A stretch of 33,339 bases of DNA. Source: an uncultured Planctomycetaceae bacterium. Lineage in GTDB: Bacteria > Planctomycetota > Planctomycetia > Planctomycetales > Planctomycetaceae. The stretch covers positions 1 through 33,339 of the forward strand of contig CAIQIE010000207.1 of the NCBI GenBank assembly GCA_903871805.1, given 5' to 3'. Below the pieces are notes generated by a model, which saw nothing but the letters and a program-made list of their open reading frames with translations, was not told the origin of the DNA and did no database searches. Every line of letters begins with the position of its first letter. Positions within the stretch are counted from its first letter, which is position 1. Positions 1-10,917 of this stretch are shown here, piece after piece. The translations under genes were made by a program, and so were the position numbers.

Positions 1-1688
1 GGATCGGTCAGCCCGTGGGGATTTTCATAGTGCGTCTGTGACATTCCGAGGCGGATCGCTTCGGCATTCATCGCCAGCACAAACTGTTGCATCGGATCCT
101 CGGATACCTGTTGGCCTTCCGGAACAGTCAGCTCCAGTTCCGTCAGAATACGCCCCCCGAAGTGCTCTGCCAGTGCAACGCTCATGTCATTACCTGACGG
201 CAGCATCAGACCGTACAACGCTTCCTCAATGTTCAGAGTTTCACCGCGACGAACATCCGCTGTGGATCCACGCGTCTGATCGGCACGTTCCGAGACTGTC
301 AGCATTTCAGACAGTACTTCGGGCGTTTTTTCTGCCATTCGGGCCACGAGCCATGCCGTCATCATCTTCGTGGTACTTGCAAAGTCCAGACGCATCGCCG
401 ACTGAAATCCGGCAAGTTCCTGTCCGGATTCTGCGTCGACGATCGTCCATGCCTCACAAGTCACAGCAGGTGGCCCCGTCAACGGATCAGCGGGTTGTCT
501 GGGCAGCACTTCGGTATTCACGACTTCAGGTGCAGCGACCGGGGATTCTTCCACCACTGGTCCCATTCGCTTCCAGAACTCGCTGGAAACCACGCCATCG
601 ACAGCCAGTCCCTGACTTTCCTGAAAACGTCGAACGGCGGATTCAGTGGCCGGTCCGAAGTCGCCATCCACACCCAGGTTTGGCGACGGTGTCAGTTTCG
701 CATTGAGCGACCGCTGCAGCATTTCCACGCGGACGCCAAATGCACCACTTTTCAGTGCGGGGTCCGGATCACTGCCCGACGCCCATGGAGGATTGAAATG
801 ATCAAAGGCAACCCGGGCAATCCGTCCGATCAGCAGATGGGCCGCGTTCGTGTCATCCCAGCTGCGATCTTTGTTGTCGGTCGTCAGGACACAGATGGCA
901 AATGGCCCTTTGGGCCCCTGAATGATTCCGGCATCGCATCGAGATGCTGCCACAGCCCCTGACTTATGCGCGATCTTTGTGCCGGGGGGCAGTTCGCGGG
1001 CAAGCATAGACCGATCTTCGCAGCTGTGCAGGTGCTCCATCATGGCGTTGCAGGATGCTTCTGAAGCGGCTGTTCCACGATGAATCGACTGCAGCAGTGC
1101 CAAAGTTTCCCGAGCAGTTGTGCTACCCAGCCCGAAGAGCCGACTGCGTTCCGGAGCAATGGTCGTATCGCCGCGATAAACCAAAGAATTCAGCCGCGTC
1201 TCCGGATAACCAAGTTCCTGCATGCAGGCGGCAATGGAGGGTAAGCCAATGCGCTGAACAACGAGGTTTGTCGCAGTGTTGTCCGAGTCCCTGATCATCA
1301 GCCGCACAGTGTCTCGAAGCGAAAGTTTCAGCCCTTCGGAAAAATGCGTGGTCAGAATTCCGGAACCGGGCACCTTGTCCGATGCCGTAAGTTCGATCAG
1401 ATCCTGCAGATTCAACAGACCATTGTCTGATTGCCTGTACGCTGTGACCATGACAGCCAGCTTGATCAGACTGGCTGTCGGCTGAACCTCGTCAGCCCGC
1501 TCGAAATATTCTTCGCCGGATTCGAGGTGTCGAACAGCAATCGCAACTTCTCCGGCATACCCGGAGACCAGGAGTTTCAGCTGTTCGGCGAGGTCTGCAG
1601 AAGACAGTTGCGGCGCGGTTGAAAAACCAATGATCAGCAGCAGGCAGTCACGCAACCACGGTGATACTCTATGCAGTGCTCCAGACAT
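1..1688 (-). CDS. Fused beta-lactamase-like / peptidoglycan-binding / D-Ala-D-Ala carboxypeptidase protein (partial)
   Basis: The reverse strand is open from an ATG at 1688 to the left edge, giving 562 codons with no stop, so the C-terminus is missing. Residues about 12-31 form a signal peptide-like hydrophobic stretch. Residues 35-295 look like a class A beta-lactamase fold: SLIK (S73, K76), SDN (135-137), an omega-loop ETRLN (E163, N167) and HKSG (241-244). Residues 315-375 match a PG_binding_1 domain (GVDGDFGPATESAVRRFQ). From about 410 a second serine-hydrolase domain of peptidase S11 type begins: STTK (S438, K441), SGN (498-500) and YENPHGL; its KTG box would lie beyond the window. A GGAG sits 10 bases before the ATG. 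Role inferred: a periplasmic enzyme acting on peptidoglycan stem peptides and/or beta-lactams. Finding both active-site sets in one chain is unusual. Family calls are strong; substrate is not determined. Confidence 0.85.
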   Translation of the reverse strand, partial: MSGALHRVSPWLRDCLLLIIGFSTAPQLSSADLAEQLKLLVSGYAGEVAIAVRHLESGEEYFERADEVQPTASLIKLAVMVTAYRQSDNGLLNLQDLIELTASDKVPGSGILTTHFSEGLKLSLRDTVRLMIRDSDNTATNLVVQRIGLPSIAACMQELGYPETRLNSLVYRGDTTIAPERSRLFGLGSTTARETLALLQSIHRGTAASEASCNAMMEHLHSCEDRSMLARELPPGTKIAHKSGAVAASRCDAGIIQGPKGPFAICVLTTDNKDRSWDDTNAAHLLIGRIARVAFDHFNPPWASGSDPDPALKSGAFGVRVEMLQRSLNAKLTPSPNLGVDGDFGPATESAVRRFQESQGLAVDGVVSSEFWKRMGPVVEESPVAAPEVVNTEVLPRQPADPLTGPPAVTCEAWTIVDAESGQELAGFQSAMRLDFASTTKMMTAWLVARMAEKTPEVLSEMLTVSERADQTRGSTADVRRGETLNIEEALYGLMLPSGNDMSVALAEHFGGRILTELELTVPEGQQVSEDPMQQFVLAMNAEAIRLGMSQTHYENPHGLTD

Positions 1689-1882
1689 CGCTGACAGGCT
1701 CCGAAGAAAGTGTCGGTCAATGGATCGATTCCGGGAAATAGCGCCCGAAGACATGAGTCTACAGGAAACGCGTTCCTGACTTCGACCGAAGAGGCACATT
1801 CAGCGGGCCACAATCCGAAACTGTGCACAGCGCAGCAGGTAGTCTGCCCAGTCTGAGAGTGTGCCCCGAACGAACCAGCGGA

Positions 1883-3469
1883 CTAATGGCCCAGACCAAG
1901 CTTTGTCAGCCAGCGTCGGTTGGAGGTTTTTCCGTGCGCGACTGTCGCCGTGCTCAGTGTCCCGTCATCGTTCAGTGTGAGTCCCATTTGTCGGGCGCGA
2001 ACTTCAATCTGCTGCCGGGATTGCTGAAGCTGATTTTTGAGACGTGCAATTCTGGCACGCTCAAACGCCATTTCCAGTTCTCCAAGTTTTGTCAGTTCAT
2101 CAATTCGACGCAGCGACTGTGTGACGAGCCTTGCCATGTCAGCCGGCAGATCAAACTGCAGTTCGCGAAGTTGCTCCAGCGTCAGCAGGTTCACACGCGA
2201 GTCCTGCTGACTGCGGAATCTACTGATCAATAGTGCAAGAAATCCCTCTCGCTCACGAAAAACATCACGCAACTGTGTGTCACTCAGTGTCTCCGGATCA
2301 ACGGCAACCGGAATAGTGCCAAGAAACTCTTCATCAGGCATGGCAGCTGGCAAAACCGGCTTTTCAGACGGCGTTCCAGCCTCACCGGACAGATTCGGGA
2401 ACGCCGGTTCTGTGAATTCCGGAATCAGTTCCCGAAGCGGCGAATAGCTGATCTCGTGAGCGGACAAACCATGCTCCCGAGCTTCGCATTCAGACAACAA
2501 CTCTTGCCGTATGTCCTCCCACGTTCTTGCAACATTCGGCTTTCCGTTGTCTCGCTGTAATTCAGACCTGCTCCCGGCTTTTGCCTGTGTCTCGCCGTTT
2601 TTTGCAGCGGTTTCCAGCGACAATAAGGGAGAGACTAATTGACTGCCGCGCCGCTCTGGACCAACAATAGAACCGGACGCTCCTGATGCGGCCCGGTCGA
2701 CAACGGGCAATGTCGAGACCGGTTTCACTGCGGGAACATCCAGAAACGAAACGGAAGCCGTCCGCGCTGCGGTGCCTGCGCCAGCAGTTGCCCCTGAGCC
2801 AGTCACGGAATGGACGCGATCGGTCGATATCGACGGTTTCAGTTCCTCGGACAGAGACCTCAGGATTCCCTGCTGCTCGGCCCATGCCGTTTTCTGATGC
2901 GACTGCAGGTCGGCAAAAGACGATTGTAGTTCCTTCAGCAGCAGATTCCTGATCTGGACCAAACGAGATTCCAGTCCAATGGCAAGTTCATCGTTGCCCG
3001 GATCCGGACCTGGATCGCCGGGCTGTCTCGGCATTCGGCTCTGAGAAATGACACCAGCGGGACGCTGACTTGCATCCACATCAATGCCACAGGTCAGGAT
3101 TTGTTCCGCGATGGCTGCGTCAGAAATCGAGGTCCGGGAATCGCAGAAGAAGTCTGCCTGAAGCGAACTCAGGGCCATCGCATCCACGGACGCTGTCCCC
3201 CGGAAAGCCTGGACTGAGGCAGCCGATGCCTGAGAGTCTTCCGGCGATGCTACTGGCTTCTGCAATGCAGCCCCGCGCCCTTCCTGAACGTCGTCGGGGC
3301 TTTCGGACGTCGCAGTGGGAATCTTTTCACGCAACGCTCGCTCCAGAGCTTCCCCCTGCAGTCCGACGACTGACGAGGCTGACGATTCCGTTAACTGCAA
3401 CAGCGACTTAATCTTCTGTTGCGTAGTGATGGACGACTGCTGGGTTTTGTCTTTGCGATGTGTGGTCAT
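1883..3469 (-). CDS. Hypothetical protein with C-terminal coiled coil
   Basis: This 528-residue protein is not recognised. The first ~300 residues are low in hydrophobic content, rich in Ser, Ala, Gln and Glu, and look largely disordered. No signal peptide or membrane segment is visible. The last ~130 residues are better ordered: an amphipathic, heptad-like stretch running from EREGFLALLISRF through LRELQFDLPADMARLV to RARIARLKNQLQQSRQQIEVRARQ, which predicts a coiled coil. It ends with a basic tail. It lies 194 bases upstream of the beta-lactamase/carboxypeptidase fusion on the same strand, so co-expression is possible but not shown. No ribosome binding site is clear before the ATG at 3469. 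Length, codon use and lack of an overlapping better ORF support a real gene; a structural or scaffolding role is only a guess. Confidence 0.75.
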   Translation of the reverse strand: MTTHRKDKTQQSSITTQQKIKSLLQLTESSASSVVGLQGEALERALREKIPTATSESPDDVQEGRGAALQKPVASPEDSQASAASVQAFRGTASVDAMALSSLQADFFCDSRTSISDAAIAEQILTCGIDVDASQRPAGVISQSRMPRQPGDPGPDPGNDELAIGLESRLVQIRNLLLKELQSSFADLQSHQKTAWAEQQGILRSLSEELKPSISTDRVHSVTGSGATAGAGTAARTASVSFLDVPAVKPVSTLPVVDRAASGASGSIVGPERRGSQLVSPLLSLETAAKNGETQAKAGSRSELQRDNGKPNVARTWEDIRQELLSECEAREHGLSAHEISYSPLRELIPEFTEPAFPNLSGEAGTPSEKPVLPAAMPDEEFLGTIPVAVDPETLSDTQLRDVFREREGFLALLISRFRSQQDSRVNLLTLEQLRELQFDLPADMARLVTQSLRRIDELTKLGELEMAFERARIARLKNQLQQSRQQIEVRARQMGLTLNDDGTLSTATVAHGKTSNRRWLTKLGLGH

Positions 3470-3898
3470 AATCTGTCAGGCTGTGGCTATCTAAAACACC
3501 ACCGGTCTAAGGAAGGCGTGAGTTCAGACACGTCATGGCAGTAAGCCCCGGGGAATGGCAATGGGGACAGATTACAGCAGCAGTGACTTGAAATATGCTC
3601 AGGAAACCCAGGGAGTAGGAAATTCCCGGCCATCTGTTCGCCCGGTCGGCTTCCTGTGACGATGATGTCGAATTGCGTCTGGTGTTGCCATTTCGCCATA
3701 CGGAGTCGACGGGTACAAAGACACCGATTTTTCCGCGGTGTGGTGTTCCGTCACACGTCTGTCCCGAGAGTTGCGGCAGGATCCGGCTCACAGCATCAAA
3801 TTTGTGATCCGGGCTCGGCCGTGACAGAAACTCAAAAGCAACGTAGCATGCCGGAGATGTTTCCCTCGACTTGATCGTTTCTTCAGAAAGCGCTTGCC
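3470..3898. other. Intergenic spacer between divergent genes
   Basis: This 429-base stretch separates a minus-strand gene (start 3469) from a plus-strand gene (start 3899), so it must hold promoters for both. Short ORFs on both strands here show no recognisable domain, no good ribosome binding site and no hydrophobic segment. No clear promoter, hairpin or RNA was recognised. Confidence 0.5.
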
Positions 3899-5035
3899 AT
3901 GCTGACTGTGCCGCACTGGATGTCGTTAGTGAACGTTCGGTTTATTGCTGCCCTGTCGACCAGACGCCAAATGGCGCACTGTCTCTCTGTCGCACTATTG
4001 CTGGCGAGTCTCGACAGTCAATGCACGGCTCAGCAGCCAGTTCAGGGCGAGGTCAAACAGGTACCTCTGGGAAAAGAAATCCACATGGAAGTGCTGTACC
4101 TGCCCCCCGGAGAATTCCTGATGGGCAGCACCGCAGAAGAACGCGCCTGGGCAACCGGCATCGAAGGCGGTGCTACGCCGGGAACAGATCGAGAAAGCTA
4201 TGAAGGCGACGCGCGACCTGTACGCATCAAACAGGGACTGTGGATGGGACGCACCGAAGTCAGCGTCGGCCAGTTCCGACGTTTCGTGGAAGAAACCGGA
4301 TATGTGACGGATGCCGAAAAGCCAGGCGGAAAAACGCAGTGCTTTGACCCGGAATGGACCGGTTACAAGCTGACCACCAGCGTCGTGCATCCATGGGAGC
4401 CAATGCCCGGTAAGAGCTGGAAAGACCCGAACTGGGCGTTTCCCGCGCAGGATCACTTCCCCGTGGTCTGCGTCAGCTGGAATGATGGCCGTGCCTTCTG
4501 CCACTGGCTGACAGAACGCGAACGCACTGCAGGCCGACTGGGAAAGGATCTGGAATACCGCCTGCCCACCGATGCCGAATGGGAATACGCCTGTCGGGGC
4601 GGCCAGCCTCGCGGATATTTCTGGTGGGGGAATGAACTGGAAGACGGAGAAGGCCGACTGAATATTTCCGGAATTGACCTGCTACCCGATCGCACCCGCA
4701 CATGGCCACTCGCCAAAGCTCCATGGAGTGATGGCTATTCATTTGTGTCCCCCGTGGATCATTACGGCGAACGTGGTCGCAATGGATTTGGACTGGCCGA
4801 CATGTGCGGCGGCGTCTGGGAAGTGGTCCTCGATCACTTTGATCCCAAAGGCGGGCATGAGGAACCGTATCTGGTCTCCGAAAATCGTCGCCCGGTCTGC
4901 CGAGGTGGAAATTACTTTGACGTACCCGGCAATGCCCGCTGCGCCGTTCGACTGGGCCTGATGAGCGATTCGTACTCGGATTCCCGCGACGGCTTCCGCA
5001 TCTGCCTCGGACGCCCCATCACGGTTCCCGACTAA
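3899..5035 (+). CDS. Secreted formylglycine-generating-enzyme (FGE-sulfatase)-fold protein
   Basis: The 378-residue product carries an FGE/SUMF1-type domain: LPPGEFLMGS near residue 70, GRTEVSVGQFRRFVEETGY, HFPVVCVSWNDGRAFCHWLT, YRLPTDAEWEYACRGG, NGFGLADMCGGVWE, CRGGNYFDVPGNARCAVR and DGFRICL at the C-terminus. True FGEs use two active-site cysteines in this last region to convert a sulfatase cysteine to formylglycine. Here only the cysteine of the RCAVR motif is visible; the partner five residues before it is proline. It is therefore safer called an FGE-fold domain protein, as many planctomycete copies are, than an active formylglycine generator. Residues 25-46 form a short signal peptide (LSVALLLASL, then QCTA). 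ATGs at 3899, 3920 and 3971 are all in frame with none having a good ribosome binding site; 3971 would give the most typical signal peptide. Confidence 0.85.
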   Translation: MLTVPHWMSLVNVRFIAALSTRRQMAHCLSVALLLASLDSQCTAQQPVQGEVKQVPLGKEIHMEVLYLPPGEFLMGSTAEERAWATGIEGGATPGTDRESYEGDARPVRIKQGLWMGRTEVSVGQFRRFVEETGYVTDAEKPGGKTQCFDPEWTGYKLTTSVVHPWEPMPGKSWKDPNWAFPAQDHFPVVCVSWNDGRAFCHWLTERERTAGRLGKDLEYRLPTDAEWEYACRGGQPRGYFWWGNELEDGEGRLNISGIDLLPDRTRTWPLAKAPWSDGYSFVSPVDHYGERGRNGFGLADMCGGVWEVVLDHFDPKGGHEEPYLVSENRRPVCRGGNYFDVPGNARCAVRLGLMSDSYSDSRDGFRICLGRPITVPD

Positions 5036-5094
5036 CCTGCGCCCAATCCGTCGTTCCCGCGTGCGCAGGACCCCCGTGCATTGCACGAAGCGGA

Positions 5095-5114
5095 ATTCCC
5101 GCCTGCGTGGGAAT
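5095..5114. repeat. dRS3-like ATTCCC-N8-GGGAAT palindrome in a repeat-like spacer
   Basis: The site reads ATTCCC-GCCTGCGT-GGGAAT, matching the ATTCCC-N8-GGGAAT form of small dispersed repeats known best from Neisseria (dRS3) and seen in other genomes. Surrounding bases from about 5050 to 5260 have related fragments (GTTCCCGCGTGCGCAGG, GTCATTC, GTGCGCGAGAACG) and look like degenerate dispersed-repeat DNA rather than coding sequence. Whether it is dispersed in this genome cannot be seen from one copy. Confidence 0.5.
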
Positions 5115-5324
5115 GACCGGGCGGTTGGCGTGCGATGCAGCCGTCATTCGGGGTGCGTGGGCCGAACTGATCGCTTTTGCTGCAAACGGACTGGCTTGCC
5201 GCGTGCGCGAGAACGTCGGAGCTTGACGCAAGTCAGACGACAGGTGGCAATGACATAAAAAGAGACCCACCAGTAGCCCCGCAGTTGCACGAAACTGGGG
5301 AAACTGGGGCGAAACCAAAAAACA

Positions 5325-5359
5325 AGACCCACGAAAAAACCAGTGTTTTTCGTGGGTCT
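5325..5359 (-). terminator. Rho-independent terminator of tRNA-Val
   Basis: A near-perfect inverted repeat (AGACCCACGAAAAA on the left, TTTTTCGTGGGTCT on the right) forms a ~14-bp stem with a small loop. Read on the minus strand it lies 35 bases past the tRNA 3' end and is followed by a T-rich run (TTGTTTTTTGG), as expected for an intrinsic terminator. Confidence 0.8.
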
Positions 5360-5393
5360 GCTGATGTTTTCGCAAGTCTGCCGACTGCGGGAC

Positions 5394-5467
5394 TGGGCGA
5401 TACAGGACTCGAACCTGTGACCCCTACCATGTCAAGGTAGTGCTCTAACCAACTGAGCCAATCGCCC
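5394..5467 (-). tRNA. tRNA-Val (anticodon GAC)
   Basis: On the minus strand a full cloverleaf can be drawn. The acceptor stem GGGCGAT pairs with ATCGCCC and is followed by discriminator A. The D arm is GCTC/GAGC, the anticodon arm CTACC/GGTAG with loop TTGACAT (anticodon GAC), and the T arm ACAGG-TTCGAGT-CCTGT. GAC reads valine codons GUC/GUU. CCA is not encoded. It lies downstream of clpB on the same strand and has its own terminator. Confidence 0.96.
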
Positions 5468-5648
5468 TTTGATGTCCGCCATTGGACCGCTCAAGGGCAA
5501 GAGTATAACTTCTGAAGAATGAAAAAGCAAACCGTCGCTGGGGAAATTGGCTGCTGACAGGCCGGTCTGGTCCGCAGATCCGGCCTGAACGGCAGAGTCC
5601 CTGTCTTCGGCAGTCGCTGAATCAGCCATTTGCGGGCTGAAACAACAA

Positions 5649-8279
<2,631 letters not shown>

Positions 8280-8512
8280 AGTTGTGACACTCCTGCCGCT
8301 ACGGTTGCCGAGATTACCGCACCCATGCCCTTTGTCCGTCACGGAGAAAGCGACACAGGGGCAATCCCCTTCTTGACCAAATCCGCACATGATGGTGTGC
8401 GTCCCTGTCTTTGGACAGACGCCACGAACCGAAAGCGAATCGCATGCCGGTTTTCCAAAGTCATGAAAATCCGACATTTTTCTAAATAAATGCGTTCTGC
8501 ATGGGCCGGGAG

Positions 8513-8570
8513 TGCCATTTTGGCACAGCAGGCCTTTTTAACACAGCCACAAAAAAATGCCAATATGGCA
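8513..8570. promoter_or_regulatory. Paired TGCCA-N3-TGGCA palindromes upstream of clpB
   Basis: Two 13-bp palindromes share the same half-sites: TGCCA-TTT-TGGCA at 8513-8525 and TGCCA-ATA-TGGCA at 8558-8570. Their centres are 45 bp apart. Both lie 234-291 bases upstream of the clpB start codon. Two copies of one dyad in an intergenic region suggest a regulator binding pair. A sigma-54 promoter was considered because TGGCA occurs, but no proper -12 box follows. Confidence 0.4.
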
Positions 8571-8752
8571 CCTCCAAACAAAGTGAGCCGGTTGGGTGTT
8601 TTGCAGGGATGTGGAGTCGGTGGATATTTGCAGTGGATGACAAAAAACGTTGTGAGGCCTTCGCGACGTCATTGGCTGAATATGGCGCGGGCTGACTGGA
8701 CTCGGTTGGAAGGCACCATGGCCCTGTGAAATTTCTGCCGCGGGTAATAAAG

Positions 8753-8785
8753 AAGCCCGGCCGGAGCAACCCCGGTCGGGCTTTT
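8753..8785 (-). terminator. Intrinsic terminator after the sialate O-acetylesterase gene
   Basis: AAGCCCGGCCGG and CCCGGTCGGGCTTT form a GC-rich stem with one G-U pair and a short loop. On the minus strand it lies about 80 bases beyond the stop of the gene ending at 8864 and is followed by TTCTTTATT. The rest of 8280-8863 holds the clpB leader, the palindrome pair and no credible gene. Confidence 0.7.
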
Positions 8786-8863
8786 CAATTTGCAGAACAG
8801 AGAGACTACTGACTTTACGGGCACAGTGATACCGTCCGGGAAACTGTGAGTTCTGTGGAAGGC

Positions 8864-10363
8864 CTATTTGTTGTTTGCGGTCACACCCGGCCAGTCGTCC
8901 GTCCGGAACGGATTCAGTGGCAGGCCAGCGCCGCTGAACATATTGCAGACGGGGTTATCGGCCCATGCGTAGCGCACAGCGACGGGACTTGTGACTTTGC
9001 TGCTGGAGACTTCGACACGACCGTCCTGCAGAATTTTGGCATCGGCCCAGACGAATTTTTTGTCCTCGCCGGCGATTGCGAAACCAACGGGATTACCGAC
9101 ATCAAACGGACGCCATCCGCCGTCCACATGATTGAACGTCAGCACGATCTTATCGCCCTGCTTTTCCATGGCCTGATACTGCGGACTGTGAAAGGGAATT
9201 TTTACGCCGTATTCATTGGCCAGTGCCCAGCGCGCAAGTCGGCGGCCGACATCCACTTTGTTTTTCGGATGAATGTCCTTGCCTTCGCCTATGTCGATGA
9301 TGACCGCTTCGCCTGTGTGGCTCAGTCTGGACATTGTCATGGTCTGAGCTTCGCGGAGTTCGGCCCAGTCGCTTTCGACGGGTTCGGCCTGTTCGGCTTT
9401 GAAGTCTGCCAGCTGCACCCAGTAGAATGGAAAGTCGCCCTGCCCCCATTCGCTGCGCCAGTTGGAAATCATGGTGGGGAACAGGTCCCGATACTGATAG
9501 GCACGGCTGGCGTTGCTTTCGCCCTGATACCAGATGGCACCTCGAATGGTGTAACCCAGATGCGACTTCAGCACGCCGTTGTAGATGTTGGCAGGGCGAG
9601 CATTTCCGGCCATCTGACCTTTCAGGCCACCCAGCATCTTTTTCTGATCTTCCGTCAGATCAGTTTTGGCAGACAGCTCGGCGAACTGTTTTTCCATGCC
9701 GGCCCATCGTTCCAGCATGGGCTTGAACTTTTCGTCTGCTGCCAGGACGTCACGATTGACCCATGCCTCGCAGGCAGATCCGCCCCAGGCATTGTTAATC
9801 ATGCCGATTGGCACATCGATTGTCTGATGCAGCTGACGAGCAAAGAAATAGCCCACTGCGGAAAAGTTTCCGACATTTTCCGGCGTGCAGACCATCCATG
9901 CGCGATCGTGTGTGAGGATTGGTTCCTGAGTTCCCACCTGTGGAAAGTTGATCATGCGAATGTTGGGGAATTTGGCTGCCAGCTTTTCCAGATCAGGATC
10001 ATTGGACGCATTGACCGACCACTGCATATTGGACTGTCCGGAACAGATCCAGACTTCGCCAACCAGCACATCCTGAAACGTCTTTGTCTCGTCTGCCTTC
10101 ACGGTCAGCACATGCGGACCACCGGCTGTTAGTTCTGGTAGAGCCACGTCGAAGCGGCCATCGGCGTTTGCCTTTCCGGACACAGACTTGCCACCCATTT
10201 CCACGGTGACTTCCTGACCGGGATTGGTCCAGCCCCAGACACGAATGGGCATCTTCTGCTGCACGACCATGTGGTCGCTGAAAATGTTTGGCAGCTTCAG
10301 GGCTGCCTGCGCTGTTGAAGCGGCCAGCAATGTGGCCAAAGTCATGAAAAATCGGAACTTCAC
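8864..10363 (-). CDS. Sialate O-acetylesterase family protein (SASA domain)
   Basis: The 499-residue protein starts at a GTG (10363) preceded by GGAAGGAG at good spacing. Residues 1-21 are a signal peptide ending AQA-A, so it is exported. A beta-rich N-terminal part (LPNIFSDHMVVQQKMPIRVWGWTNPG) is followed by the SASA hydrolase domain with nucleophile motif GQSNM (S111), YWVQLADF, and a C-terminal D-I-H motif in GKDIHPKNKVDVGRRLA that supplies the catalytic Asp/His. These enzymes remove O-acetyl groups from sialic acids or, in the many environmental relatives, from acetylated polysaccharides such as xylan. No carbohydrate gene cluster is adjacent, so the substrate is unknown. A minus-strand terminator follows the gene. 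Confidence 0.92.
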   Translation of the reverse strand: MKFRFFMTLATLLAASTAQAALKLPNIFSDHMVVQQKMPIRVWGWTNPGQEVTVEMGGKSVSGKANADGRFDVALPELTAGGPHVLTVKADETKTFQDVLVGEVWICSGQSNMQWSVNASNDPDLEKLAAKFPNIRMINFPQVGTQEPILTHDRAWMVCTPENVGNFSAVGYFFARQLHQTIDVPIGMINNAWGGSACEAWVNRDVLAADEKFKPMLERWAGMEKQFAELSAKTDLTEDQKKMLGGLKGQMAGNARPANIYNGVLKSHLGYTIRGAIWYQGESNASRAYQYRDLFPTMISNWRSEWGQGDFPFYWVQLADFKAEQAEPVESDWAELREAQTMTMSRLSHTGEAVIIDIGEGKDIHPKNKVDVGRRLARWALANEYGVKIPFHSPQYQAMEKQGDKIVLTFNHVDGGWRPFDVGNPVGFAIAGEDKKFVWADAKILQDGRVEVSSSKVTSPVAVRYAWADNPVCNMFSGAGLPLNPFRTDDWPGVTANNK

Positions 10364-10917
10364 GGGTGGGATCTCCTTCCTGGAACGGCGGGATGTCGGC
10401 TTCAGATTGTCTTTCAGAGCCAGAACGGTTCCTGAGACACAGAAGCGGACCGGAAAAACGGTGAAGGCGAATTAGAACAATCGGGAAACCATTTTGCATG
10501 CGACCCGGGCCAAAAACCTCGACTCGTACGGTGCAAAGGATGACAAACAGGGGTTTAGCAAGTGCCTGATGGAAAGAAATTTTCTGGGATGCTGAAATCG
10601 ACTCAGCGGCAGCTCGGGGACGGCATTGCCTGCGTGCGACCCGTCCGCTGACGCTCTTTTCGGAACGGGCGGTCAGACCAATTCTGCATTCAGACGTTTG
10701 GGAATTCACAGGTCTGCCGCGAAGGAAACCGGCCTGGAATTGCATTTCAACGTGCCGTGTTCATACTGCGGTTATTATGAGGAAGTCTCCGAGGCCGGTC
10801 AGAACGGATAAAGGGGTTGTACAGCCGGAGTGGGCTGTCGATCGGAGCGGAGTTTCCTTCATCAACAGGATTCCCGGTACGGCCTAAGAAGTGGCGTCAC
10901 CGGGTACGGAGAAGACA
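10364..10917. other. Intergenic spacer between divergent genes
   Basis: About 550 bases lie between the GTG-started esterase gene (minus) and the TPP-enzyme gene (plus). Short ORFs here, including one of 61 codons at 10626-10811, have no domain, no ribosome binding site and no codon pattern to support them. No RNA gene or clear promoter box was recognised. Confidence 0.5.

Noticed and set aside
38..962. Plus-strand ORFs of 222 and 155 codons at the left edge
   Set aside because: The minus strand carries one uninterrupted frame with several serine-hydrolase motifs across the same DNA.
8280..8580. CIRCE or sigma-54 promoter upstream of clpB
   Set aside because: No TTAGCACTC-N9-GAGTGCTAA is present. 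TGGCA boxes occur but no TTGCW follows at the right spacing on either strand.
8846..10132. 428-codon plus-strand ORF opposite the sialate O-acetylesterase
   Set aside because: It is antisense to a gene with a signal peptide and the GQSNM and D-I-H motifs. No domain or ribosome binding site supports it.
10626..10811. 61-codon ORF with a CSYCGYY stretch as a small zinc-binding protein
   Set aside because: Only two cysteines are clustered, there is no ribosome binding site, and the rest of the sequence is unpatterned.
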